From positions 248,001 through 312,000 of the forward strand of contig OZ251251.1 in the NCBI GenBank assembly GCA_965240325.2: 64,000 nt of DNA, written 5' to 3'. The position numbers and the translations under genes are program-made. The notes beneath the pieces were generated by a model, which saw only the letters and a list, made by a program, of their open reading frames with translations, ran no database searches and had not been told where the DNA came from. Shown here in pieces: positions 46,353 through 57,858 of the stretch. Source of the DNA: Rebecca billardiae RCC1528 (lineage: Eukaryota > Haptophyta). Numbering within the stretch: the stretch's first letter is position 1; each line of letters begins with the position of its first letter.

Positions 46353-47065
46353 CTCCTCCTCGTCGTCAAAGGAGATGAGCGTCTGCTCGGCGCGCCGCGC
46401 GCCGCCGAGCTCCATCCCGCCCGCGCCGCCGCCGCGCCCCGCCTCCACGTCGCGCCCGAACGCCGCCGACGCCGCGGGCCGCTCCTCCGCGCCTCCGAAC
46501 GGATGCGCGCCGGCGCCGGCGCCACCCGTCGGCGTCGCAGGCGCGGTCGAGAGAAGCCGCGCGGCCACGCGCAGCATGTGGCCCATCTCCTCGAGCTTGG
46601 CGGCGTCGGTGGCGAGCACCGCCTCGCGCGCGTCGCCCTCGCGCAGCTCCGCCTCCAGGTCGTGCAGCTCGTGCGCCAGCTCGGCGAGCGAGACGGGGAG
46701 TGCGCCTGCGGACGCGGCAGGCCGCAGCCTTGGCGCGCCGGCCACACCGCCCGGCGGCAGCGGCGGCGGCACCATGCCGGGCGGGAAGTGCTGCTCGACG
46801 AAGCGCAGCCGCGCCTGCAGGCTGTCGCACCGGCGCACCTGCGCGCGCACGCCCGCACGGCGCGGATGGGGCGGCGCGGCTCGAGTGAGCCGCCGCGCGC
46901 TGCGCATGCCCCGCGCCGCATTCTCTCGCGGCCGCGCGGCGCGGCGGTGCTTCCCGCCAGCGGCGGGTGGTCACGGCCGAGCGCGCAACGCGGCGGCGCG
47001 GCGCGCGGGCGTGCGCGCGCGACTGCGCCGCGCGCATGGACGGCGCGCCGGCCGCGCGCCGCCGA

Positions 47066-47104
<39 letters not shown>

Positions 47105-47316
47105 ACCTCTGCAACAAAGTGGCGCGAGATGGCGGGCACGCCTGCGTTGAGGTCGCGGAGCTCGATGGTGCCGAGCTCGCCGAGCTCCTCGAAGGTGGCG
47201 TGCGCCGCCTCCGACTGGATGAAGAGCTGCACGAGGAACACGGGCTCCGAGCGGAAGAGGCTGGCGCGCGGCGGCTCGTCGTCGCCGCGCGCCGCCGCGC
47301 CCGGCCGCGCGCGCAT
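42946..47316 (-). CDS. ATP6V0A: V-type H+-ATPase subunit a (V0 sector, 116-kDa type)
   Basis: Proton-path subunit of the vacuolar ATPase. Exons (minus): 47316-47107, 46838-45102, 44577-43624, 43460-43351, 43111-42946; 1058 aa and every junction is in phase. Exon 1 has the family's [20 protein letters not shown] and the [16 protein letters not shown] motif. Exon 2 carries the cytosolic domain and first membrane helices ([20 protein letters not shown]). Exon 3 opens [20 protein letters not shown] and ends with the proton-path helix [17 protein letters not shown], where Arg (about 955) is the essential arginine. Exon 5 ends [20 protein letters not shown] then [12 protein letters not shown], the canonical C-terminus. 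It is longer than usual (about 820-850 aa) because of Ala/Gly-rich inserts near residues 200-260 and in the luminal/cytosolic loop of exon 3. An upstream in-frame Met at 47577 exists but precedes no conserved sequence. Confidence 0.92.
43463..43487 (-). repeat. Short (GT)n tract at the 3' end of V-ATPase intron 3
   Basis: On the sense strand the intron ends GTGTGTGTGTAG directly before exon 4, so the acceptor is TAG preceded by GT repeats instead of a pyrimidine tract. Confidence 0.7.
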
Positions 47317-48344
47317 CGGCCGCGGGCTCGGTGTCACCGGCTCGCGGAGAACCGCGTCGTCGTCCTTCTTGCGGTGGGCCACGCGTGACGACGCCAGGCT
47401 GTTTGCCCACCAGAGTCGCGTACCGCCCCTCGGCACGCCCGTCCGCGACGAGCGCGCGCGGGGGACGAGGCGCCGAACTGTCTGTCGCCTGCGCGCGAGG
47501 GAGGGTGGACGCGGTGCGGCCAGAGCTGCCGCCGCGGCTCTCCCCCCTCCAGCGCGCGGGGTCGGGTCCGCCGCCATCGTGAATGTGGCCGGCCAGCGTG
47601 CGTCGTCGACTCAGCAGCAGCGCACGGATGGCACGCGCGGTCGTGCGACAGTCCGTTCGGCCCGCGTAGTCGCGTGGACGGCCACCGAGGAGCGCCGAGG
47701 CAAGGCCTGCCACCGTCGAGACTGCAGCTGACCCACTTGTCGGCGAGCCCGACGTCAAGTATTCAGTAACTTTGCCGCGTCAGTCGCGCCGGCGTGCCGG
47801 GTGGCGGCGCCGGCGCCCCGGCGGGGGCTCCGCGCGGTGGCTGATGACGCCAGCTCTAAGAATCCGGCTCACAGGTGGATTCGGGCGTGCGACGCCCCGC
47901 CGCGTGGGCGCCGGTGGGCCAGGCTGGCCCTGGCGCGGGTCAGCGTTGTCCCGAGTACCGCGAGGCTTGACGGCTCCGCCGTAACGGAATCGGCCTGTCG
48001 ATGAGCCGTGATCCGCGCTCACGGCCCACCGGGCCGCCGAGACAAGTCCGATTTCCGAGTAGCCTTGCTATACACATATATAGGTATGTAGATGGCATAC
48101 GGCGATACATCCGTGCGTGCTATTGCTGCGTCGCGCAGCATATGGATCAGCATCAATAAGCAGTAGACCGGGACGGAGCCCCGAGCCGCACTTGATGAGT
48201 AATATATATATATAAGTGAGTAGTAGTGAGTAGTCAGATTGACTCAGAAAGCGACGCCGGCAGCTCCGCCGCCGCCCTGGCGCGCGCTTGCGGCGCGCGC
48301 ATCGCATATATGATCCGCGCGCGTGCGTCAGCAATCGATCATCA
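47317..48344. other. Intergenic, same-strand neighbours
   Basis: About 1 kb between the 3' end of the KCC gene and the start of V-ATPase subunit a, both on the minus strand. It contains the V-ATPase promoter/leader (near 47320-47700) and a small TA run near 48204. No other gene is seen. Confidence 0.55.
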
Positions 48345-51300
48345 TCAGAGCTGCTGGTCGAAGCGGATGACCTCCTGCCCCGCGCCGTGCACGAAGAGCA
48401 CGCGCGTGAGCGAGGCGCTCAGCCCCTCCATGTACTCCATGTACCCCACCATCTCCTCGACCGAGCGCGCGCTCACCGCGCCGCTCGCGTCGCGCTCGGG
48501 CTCGGGCGGGTCTGGCAAGTTGAGGATGACAAGCTCTGACTGCGCGGAGCGGCGCGCGATGATCTCGTGGATCTCGCGCCACTCGTACGCGAGCGGCGGC
48601 TCGAGCGGCGCGGGCGGCTCGTCGCCCGACACCGCGGCGGCGGCGGCCTGCGCGGCGTGCGTCGCGTCGCGCGTGAGCAAGCCCTCGAGCTCAGCGGCCT
48701 GAGTGGCCGAGAGCTCGTGCCGCGCGGCGAACGCGCGCAGCTCGGCGAGCTCCTGCTCGGCGGCGGTGAGGCCGGCCGCGGCGGGCTCGGGCAGCGGCGG
48801 CTCGAGCGGTGGCGGCGGCTGCAGCGGCGGGCCCGTGCCGGGCGGCGAGGGCGGCGGCGACGCGTCTGGCCGGCGCAGCAGCGATGCCCGCGAACCACCG
48901 CTGCGGCCGAGCGCGCTGCGCGGCGAGAGGGACTCCGCCACCGAGCTGGCGCCCTCGGCGCTCGCGCCGCAGCCGAGCGGCGAGGCGCACGAGGCGGCGC
49001 GCGCGGCACCCGACGGGCCGCGCTCGACCGGCGGCGGCGCGAGCGCGGAGGACACCGAGCGGCGGCGCAGCGGCAGCGGCGGCGGCTCCTCGTCAGAATC
49101 CAAGTCATCGGCGGCATCGCCCCCCTCCGTGCTCACGCGAGGCGAGAGGAGGCGCGAGCCGCCCGGACCGCCGCCCGGACCGCCCGGCGTCGCGCCCGCG
49201 CCATAGCCGAGTAGCCGGCTCCCTCCGCCGTCGTCGCCGCCGCCGCCGGCCTCCAGGTCCGCGGCGGCCGCGGCGCGCACCATCGCCGGGTCGAGCACCG
49301 ACGGGCGCCGGCGCGCGGCCTGCACCGCCGCGCGCAACGCCTCCTCCTCCGCGCCCGCCTCGCGTGCGACGGGGGATAGCAGGAGGGCGTCTGTGCCCAC
49401 GCCGCTCAGCGGGTCCTCGTTCCTGGCAGCCGCGCGCACACGCACACACACGCACACACGCACGCACACACACGCACATAACCACATACGCACACGCACA
49501 CGCACACGCACACGCACACGCACACGCACACGCGCGCATGGGGGCGGGAGGAGGGTGGCGAGCGGCCGTCGGCGGGGATGGCGGCAGGACGGCGCGCGCG
49601 CGCACGCGGCGCGGCGCATGGGGCTGGCGCTCACCACGCGCGCGTGTCCCGCGCCTGCGTGTACGGCTGCACCGCGCCCGCCGTCACGCGCACCACCTCC
49701 TGTACCTCCGCGCCAATATTAATGATTTTCATCAGCCGCGTGAGCCGCTCGCGGATGAGGCCAGGGTCGGTGGGCGCGTCGGTGACCAGGTGCAGCCGCA
49801 GCGAGCAGCGCCGCCACAGCCGGTGCTTCCGCAGCAGGTTCGCCAGCAGCAGCAGCAGGCCGCCATCGTGCCGGATCCACCACACGTCGATGCAGCCGGC
49901 GCGAAACGGCGCCGACTCGTGCGTCGGAAAGTTCTGCGAAGTTTCCGGCGCGGTCGGTGGCGGTGGTGGCGGCGGGGGGCGTGAGCGCAGCCGCAGGGGG
50001 CGGGGGCGCGCGGCGCGCACGCCAGGCACGCCGCGTGGCACGCACGCACGCCCCGCGCAACGCGGACGCCACACGCACGCCGCCGACGCCGCTCACGCGC
50101 CGCGCGGCGTGCGCGCGCGCGCGCCACGCGCCACGCGCGCCGCGCACGGCACACGCGCGCCGCACGCGCCGCGCGCAGACCTGCAGGTGCTGGCCAAGCA
50201 GCACGGCCTTGGAGGTGCGCGTGCACTGGTGCACCGACTCGATGAAGGGCGGCACCAGCTTGCTCGGGCTGTTCCGCCACCACCACGGCCACCCCATCAG
50301 CACTGTGTTGGGCGTCAGCGGCCCGAGCCCCGCGCACTGAATCGCATAGCCCTTGCCCTCCTGCGCGTCTCGCGCGAGCACGGTCGCTGCGAAGCCGGGC
50401 AGCCCGATGCGCTGCGGGGGCGGGGCGGGGGCACGCGGCGCGGGCGCGGTGGCGCGCGCGGAGGGCGGAGGGGTGTGTGGGCGATGCCGCCCGCCGCGCG
50501 CGCGCGCCTCCAGGGCAGGAGCGCGGGTGGGGCTGAGCCTCGTGCGCGCAGCACACACACGCACACACAGCACACACACGTGCGCGCACGCACACTGCAC
50601 ACACGCTACGCACACACACACGGTACGCACACACGGTACGCACCTTGAAGAGGAAGGTCAGCACACACACACACACACGCACACACACACGGTACGCACC
50701 TTGAAGAGGAAGGTCAGCACACGCACACACACACGCACACACACACGGTACGCACCTTGAAGAGGAAGGTCAGCACACACACACACACACACGCACACAC
50801 ACACGGTACGCACCTTGAAGAGGAAGGTCAGCACACACACACACACGCACACACACACGGTACGCACCTTGAAGAGGAAGGTCAGCACACGCACACACAC
50901 ACTACACACACACACGGTACGCACCTTGAAGAGGAAGGTCAGCACACGCACACACACACTACACACACACACGGTACGCACCTTGAAGAGGAAGGTCAGC
51001 ACACGCACACACACACTACACACACACACGGTACGCACCTTGAAGAGGAAGGTCAGCACACGCACACACACACGCACACACACACGGTACGCACCTTGAA
51101 GAGGAAGGTCAGCACACGCACACACACACGCACACACACACGGTACGCACCTTGAAGAGGAAGGTCAGCACACGCACACACACGCGCACACACACACGGT
51201 ACGCACCTTGAAGAGGAAGGTCAGCACACGCACACACACACGCACACACACACGGTACGCACCTTGAAGAGGAAGGTCAGCACACGCACACACACACACG

Positions 51301-54300
51301 CACACACACACACGGTACGCACCTTGAAGAGGAAGGTCAGCACACACACACACACACACTACACACCCACACGGTACGCACCTTGAAGAGGAAGGTCAGC
51401 ACACACACACACACACACTACACACACACACGGTACGCACCTTGAAGAGGAAGGTCAGCACACACACACACACACACTACACACACACACGGTACGCACC
51501 TTGAAGAGGAAGGTCAGCACACACACACACACACGCACACACACACGGTACGCACCTTGAAGAGGAAGGTCAGCACACACACACACACACTACACGCACA
51601 CACGGTACGCACCTTGAAGAGGAAGGTCAGCACACACACACACACACTACACACACACGGTACGCACCTTGAAGAGGAAGGTCAGCACACACACACACAC
51701 ACGCACACACACACGGTACGCACCTTGAAGAGGAAGGTCAGCACACGCACACACACACTACACACACACACGGTACGCACCTTGAAGAGGAAGGTCAGCA
51801 CACGCACACACACACGCACACACACACGGTACGCACCTTGAAGAGGAAGGTCAGCACACGCACACACACACTACACACACACACGGTACGCACCTTGAAG
51901 AGGAAGGTCAGCACACGCACACACACACTACACACACACACGGTACGCACCTTGAAGAGGAAGGTCAGCACACGCACACACACACGCACACACACACGGT
52001 ACGCACCTTGAAGAGGAAGGTCAGCACACGCACACACACACACGCACACACACACACGGTACGCACCTTGAAGAGGAAGGTCAGCACACACACACACACA
52101 CACTACACACCCACACGGTACGCACCTTGAAGAGGAAGGTCAGCACACACACACACACACACTACACACACACACGGTACGCACCTTGAAGAGGAAGGTC
52201 AGCACACACACACACACACACTACACACACACACGGTACGCACCTTGAAGAGGAAGGTCAGCACACACACACACACACGCACACACACACGGTACGCACC
52301 TTGAAGAGGAAGGTCAGCACACACACACACACACTACACGCACACACGGTACGCACCTTGAAGAGGAAGGTCAGCACACACACACACACACTACACACAC
52401 ACGGTACGCACCTTGAAGAGGAAGGTCAGCACACACACACACACACGCACACACACACGGTACGCACCTTGAAGAGGAAGGTCAGCACACGCACACACAC
52501 ACTACACACACACACGGTACGCACCTTGAAGAGGAAGGTCAGCACACGCACACACACACGCACACACACACGGTACGCACCTTGAAGAGGAAGGTCAGCA
52601 CACGCACACACACACTACACACACACACGGTACGCACCTTGAAGAGGAAGGTCAGCACACACACACACACACACGCACACACACACGGTACGCACCTTGA
52701 AGAGGAAGGTCAGCACACACGCACACACACACTACACACACACACGGTACGCACCTTGAAGAGGAAGGTCAGCACACGCACACACACACTACACACACAC
52801 ACGGTACGCACCTTGAAGAGGAAGGTCATGTACCGCCGCTCCGAGGCCGCGTACGCAATGGCGTCCGGGTGGGACATGCCCTCGTCGTCGAGGAGCTGGA
52901 TGACCGCCGCGGCGATGACGAGGCCCTGCCCCTTGCGCAGCTGGTCCGCGAGCGCGAGCATCACCTTGTGCGTGTGCCCCTCGGGCCGCGCCGCGTCCGC
53001 GCCGCCGCCCGCGTCCGCGCCGCCGCCGCCGCCGTTGGCTGCGGCGGCGGGCGGCGGCGGCGCGTTGAGCGCGCGCGGGCCGAGGGGCGAGGCGGCGGCG
53101 GAGGCGCTGGGGCTGGGCCCGGGCACCTCGGACGGCGCCGCCTCGCCGCCCACCACCGCCGCGTCCTCCGCGTCCACCTGCAGCTGGTACAGCAGCAGCA
53201 CCTGAGGCCGCCATGCGATTTCGAGGTGGGCCTGCATGTCGATGGCGGCGAGCGCGCGCATCGCCAGCTTGAAGCGGAGGCCGTGGAGCGCGGAGCCCCA
53301 GTCGGTCTCGGCGGTGGTGCGCAGGATGTAGAGCACGATGCACACCGCCAGGCACCACGCCACCAGCGCGTACCGGAAGTCGATCGCGAACATCAGCCCG
53401 ACGCACAGCACAAACCCCGCCAGCCCCGACCCCCAGTGGAAGCGGCGCCATTTGGGCCGCCACGACGGGTCCTGGAGGAGGTCGAGGACGAAGCAGGTGA
53501 GGTTCATGCACGCGTAGCAGAGCAGGAAGCACATGGAGACGACCGGCGCGATCAGGTCGAGCGAGCCCGAGAGCACGCACACCGCCGCGATCGCGTACGT
53601 GAGCGCGAGCGCGCGGTGAGGCTCGCCCTTTGCCGAGCGCGCGCCGAGCGGCCGCATCGCTCGGAGTACGCCCTCTTGCGCGACGGACTGGAGGAGCAGC
53701 GGCGCGACGGCGAGGTTCTGGAGCGCCTGGCCGAGGGAGCAGCAGACGATCCCGATCCGCATCGCCGTGACCGACGGCCACGCCAGGTACTCCAGCTGCC
53801 CCGACGAGAGCTGCAGGAACGAGCGCTCGCCCACCGCCGCCCACAGCAGTAAGTAAGCGGAGTAGACGGCGCACGAGATTGTGATCCCGCCGAGCGTGCC
53901 CCAGGGGATGGCGGAGGCGGGCTCGGCGAGCGAGGCGGCGCGGTTGGCGCCGGAGAGGAAGCCGGTGAACGCGGGGAAGAGCAGCCCCAGCGCCGACGAC
54001 ACCGACTGTCCGGCCGAGAAGTCCGGGCCGAAGTTGGCACCCATCGAGGCGGCCGATAGCCCCAGGGCAAACGGCGGCGGCAGCGGCGGCGACGGCGGCG
54101 CGCCGAGCGCGCCACCGGCGGGCGCGGCGGCGGGCTCGGTGGGCTCGGCCGGCGCGGGCGCGAGGTGCGGCGCGCCGAGCAGCGAGACGTACAGCGCGAG
54201 CAGCGTCGCCACCGTCACCGCGAAGAAGCCGAGCCCGAGCCGAGACACAGTCTGCAGCCCCCCGAAGACGAGCGCGCTCAGAGCGAGCATGAACGCCGAG

Positions 54301-55923
54301 CCCCAGAGCTGCACGGCGTAGGCGAAGCGGCCGAGCGAGGCGTCGAGCGCGAGGAAGACCTCCACCGAGCCCAGCCCCTCGAGCACCGCGTTCAGCGTGA
54401 TCCCCAGAAAGTACATCAGCGCGATCGCCGTCGCGATCTCGCGGCCGAGCGCGCGGCGCAACAACGCGTACACGCCCTGTTGCGCGTGCGAGGCGGAGCA
54501 AGTGACGATGGCCGACATCGAGAGAGTGGTGAGCACGGCCGCGCCGTACGAGAGCCACGCGAAGAGCAGCGCGAGGCCCAGCCCGGCGTTCCCCACCACG
54601 AAGTTGAACCGCAGGAAGATCAGCACCCCCCACATGTTGGCGCACACCGGAACTATCACGCCGTCTAGGACGCCGCCCTTGCCGCGCGCCGCGCGCGCGG
54701 CCGGCGGCGGCTGCGCGCCCGCCGCGTGGGCTGGTGGCGGCGCGGCGCCGGCGGGCGCGGGCGCGGGCGCGCGGCGCGAGCCCTGCAAGCGCGACCCCGG
54801 CTCCGGCGAGCGCGGCGGCAGCGCCGACTGGTAGGCCGCCGCCGACGCTTGCGGCGGCGGCGCCGCGGCGCTTGCGGCGGCGGCGGCCGTGCTGGCGGCG
54901 GCACCGCCGCACGCCGCGCGCTTGGCGCAGCCCACGCCCAGCCCGACCGCGCCGGCGCAGCTCGCCGCGGCGGCGCCGCACCCCGCCGCCGCGCGCTTCG
55001 ACCACGAGCCACCGCCGCCGCCGCCGCCGCGCTCGGCCGGCGAGACCGGCTGCTGCTGCTGCGCCGCCGCCGCCGCCGCCGCGCGCTGCGGCTGCTGCCT
55101 CTCAGAGACGACAGCCAACGCGCCGCCGGCATCGCGCGCGGCGTCGGCGGCCTCCGGCTCGCTCTCGTCGCTCGAGCCGACGTGCAGCTGCATGTCCAGC
55201 GACAGCCGCTCCGACGCGTGGCGCGAGCCCGCGGCGGGCCCACAGCCGCCGCCGCCGCCGCCGCCGCCGCCGCGCGCGGCCGCCGCCGCGCCGCCGCCGC
55301 CGCCACTCCCATGTGGACTGGCGCCGCCGCCGCCGCCGCTCGGCGCGGCGGGCGAGGCGGCGCCGCCCGTCGCCGCCGACGCGACCGCGCCCACCGCCGC
55401 CATCGCCGCCGCCGCCGCGCTCGCCGACGCCGCGCCGATCGCCGCGCAGCCGCTCGACGGCGCGCGCGGACCGCCGTGCGCCGCCGCCGCCGCCGGCGTG
55501 GAGCCAGTGGCGGCGGTCGGCGCGGCGCCGAGCGGCGGCTGGAGCGGCGAGGCGCCGAGCTGCAGCCCCGCGGGGAGCGAGGGGAGCGAGAGCGTGCGCG
55601 GCACACGCCGCCCGCCCCCGCCGCCGCCGCCGCCGCGCGCCACGGGCTCCACCGGCGTCAGCGTCCGATCGGCGAGCGTCGGCGACGGGTCGAGAAGGCC
55701 GGGGATTCGCGGCAGCTCGCCCGTGCGGCGGCGCTGCACGCCGCCGGCGGTGGCGCCCGAGCTGCCCTGCCGCCGGCGCATCCGGCCGGGCTGCGCGCCC
55801 TCCGCCGACGTCGGCGTGTGCCCCTGCGCCGGCTCCGCGGGGCTCCGCGTGCCGCCGCCGCTGCCGCGGCGCGCGGCCGCGAGCGCGCTTGGCAGATCGT
55901 CGGAAGAACTGGCACGTGGGACC

Positions 55924-55962
<39 letters not shown>

Positions 55963-56066
55963 AGGGGCAGCTGGAGGCGCGGCGCGGTCGGGAGCCACTC
56001 GAGCGACATCGCGCCGGGCACGCCCATGCGCCCCGGCAGCCGCCCACCGCCCGGCACGTGCTGCGA

Positions 56067-56102
<36 letters not shown>

Positions 56103-56372
56103 GCCGCCGCCTTGCGCCGCCACCCACGAGGCAGGCGGCGCGCGCTGCGGCGGCGCGGGCGGCAGCTGGTCGAGCGCGGGGATCCGCGGCGTCTCGATCC
56201 CGCGCGGCGCCGTCGGCCGGCTGTCCGACCGGCGCCGCGAGCGCGGGCGCGGGATTCTCTGCGGATGTTCTGACACGGTCTCACGAATGCCGCTGCTGCG
56301 CGCGCGCGGGCGGCCGCGCGGCGGCGAGCCGGGCTCGGGCGGCAGCAGGCCGCGGACGGGGCGCTGCGCCAT
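48345..56372 (-). CDS. SLC12A: K-Cl cotransporter (SLC12/KCC family)
   Basis: Cation-chloride cotransporter of KCC type, moving K+ and Cl- together out of the cytosol or across an internal membrane. Exons (minus): 56372-52812, 50411-50181, 49933-49635, 49422-48345; 1722 aa, phases agree. The first about 560 residues are low complexity (Gly, Pro, Ala). The transporter core starts VLDGVIVPVCANMWGVLIFL and contains about 12 membrane helices, with the KCC-type GLLFPAFTGFLSGANRAASL loop. The cytosolic domain follows: RYMTFLFK, then exon 2 (LTPNTVLMGWPWWWRNSP), exon 3 (IDVWWIRHDGGLLLLLANLL) and exon 4 ending VLFVHGAGQEVIRFDQQL, all matching animal and plant KCC C-termini. The tail before the end carries a long disordered insert. 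Intron 1 (52811-50412) is a 2.2-kb minisatellite. The 5' end of the model may be too long. Confidence 0.9.
49430..49540 (-). repeat. (GT)n/(GTGCGT)n microsatellite in KCC intron 3
   Basis: CA dinucleotides with regular G interruptions on the + strand, that is GTGCGT repeats in the sense strand, lying between exons 3 and 4 of the cotransporter. Confidence 0.85.
50618..52811 (-). repeat. 57-bp minisatellite made of exon-end/5' splice-site copies (KCC intron 1)
   Basis: Thirty-eight tandem units of 55-60 bp (mean 57) plus the native junction. In the sense strand each unit reads ACCTTCCTCTTCAAG, the last 15 bases of exon 1 (Thr-Phe-Leu-Phe-Lys), then GTGCGTACC, the first bases of the intron, then GT repeats with occasional C or A. 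Unit variants differ mainly in the GT part (GTGC versus GTAGTG). A block of about 13 units is itself duplicated: 51557-51841 and 52301-52585 are identical, offset 744 bp. No unit contains an AG acceptor other than in the exon-like AAG. Confidence 0.95.
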
Positions 56373-57858
56373 GCCGCGCGTGCGCGCCGGGCTCTCCCCG
56401 CCGCGGGTACGCGCGCAGCAGCCGCGCCGCGAGTGCGGGAGCGGGTGACGTCACCGCGACGTGCGCGCGGGGCTCCAAGGCTGGCGGCCGTCTGAGAGTG
56501 CTCCGGAGGAAGCGGCTGGGCGCGGCTCGGCTTTTGGCGGCCGGCGGTGGACAGGCTGCGTGTTTTGTGGTGGGCGATGGGCGATGGCGGCCGTGCGCAG
56601 CCCACTGTCAACTCCGGACGGGCGCGTGCGCCAAGGCTCTGGCCATGCTCACGGGCGGTCAGCGACGAAGCGCTCACCAGTCGCGTGTCCGCGCCCGCGC
56701 GCGGGCTCGTCGTCGCCGCGGGGTGCGCCTTGGCCGCGCCGCATGCCCCAACCGGCCCACCCGGCCACCGCTGAGCTTCGGGCCAACCCAGCCCAATGGC
56801 AAGCCCCCGCCGAGCGCGCGCGCGCGCGCGCACTCCCCGCGCTCGGCCGGCGACACACCACGGACGCCACCACGGCATGAGTTCTGGACGAGGCCGTTTA
56901 CTGGCCGCCTCCTCGCGAGCGCGGCACGGCCCGCCACCCGCTTCGACGATCGCGGCTGCGGGCTGCTCCAGCGGCGGCGGGATTCTGCTGCGCTGCACGC
57001 GCGCGTAGGCGCGCGCCCGTCGCGCCCCTTCCTGGCCTCGCGCGGGTCCCTGGCCAGGCGGGTACGCGCCTAGCCACCCTGGCGCCCCTACGCGTCCCCC
57101 CTCCGGCCGCCACAGCCCAGACGCCATGGCGCGCGTGCCTCCGGGAGTCAGGCTCGTGCGCCGCGGGGTGGCCCGATAGAAGGCCCACACGGATCGTCGA
57201 GACGTGCCGCCAAGAAGAGTGCAGGCGCCGACCCGGACGGGCCAGTCAGACGGGCCAGTCAGACGGGATCCCACCGCAACCGCTTCGCAGCGGCGCGCGG
57301 CCAACGGCTGCCAGTGCCGGCGTTCCACTACGAAGGGCGGTCGCCGGGCACTCAGGCGTGGCTGTAACGATTTGTAGCGGCGTAGGTGGGTCACATCGCT
57401 TCCGGGCCCGAGTCGCCCCTCGCCGAAGCGCTTGTCGACTCCGCGCGCGCGTCTCCGATCTGACATTGCCCATGCCACGCCTCGAGCTCCGCGCAGCGCG
57501 GCTCGGGATTCCGTGGTCGGTTACTGCAATATGTACCGTTCGTTGAATACGGGATCGTTAGCCCATACAACCTTCATCAGTTCATCTCCTGCATGAATTG
57601 ACGATATCTGAGCGGAGAGTCATCGGCCGGTGGCCATTTGACGATGAATATGAATGAGGAATTGTCAGGGACGATCGATCGATCGACGGCTGACGAGCTT
57701 GATGAAAACAATACCCGCACGGTATCAACGCGGCAAAGACACTTCACGGCAGCGTTCGTCAGCTCGCGGCGCGCGCCTGCGAACTTTGCTGTGGGAGTCG
57801 TTCATCGCGAGAAGGGCGCTGACGACTGCTGAGAGCCCACCACCCCAGCGGGCACGCC
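56373..57858. other. Divergent intergenic region
   Basis: About 1.5 kb between the KCC and the hybrid kinase start codons, so it holds both promoters. It is GC-rich to about 57350 and then mixed. Open frames here on both strands have no recognisable domain. A tandem GACGGGCCAGTCA pair lies at 57236-57261. Confidence 0.5.

Noticed and set aside
45881-47758. A 625-codon minus-strand frame overlapping V-ATPase subunit a
   Set aside because: It is the alternative frame of exons 1-2 and has no conserved motif; the family match is in the other frame.
50618-52811. CRISPR-like array of regular repeats
   Set aside because: The segments between repeats are themselves GT/CA repeats, not unique spacers. 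The genome is eukaryotic and the unit is an exon-intron junction copy.
57241-57262. Short GACGGGCCAGTCA tandem near the kinase promoter as an operator
   Set aside because: Only two copies of 13 bp and no further support; listed only as part of the spacer.
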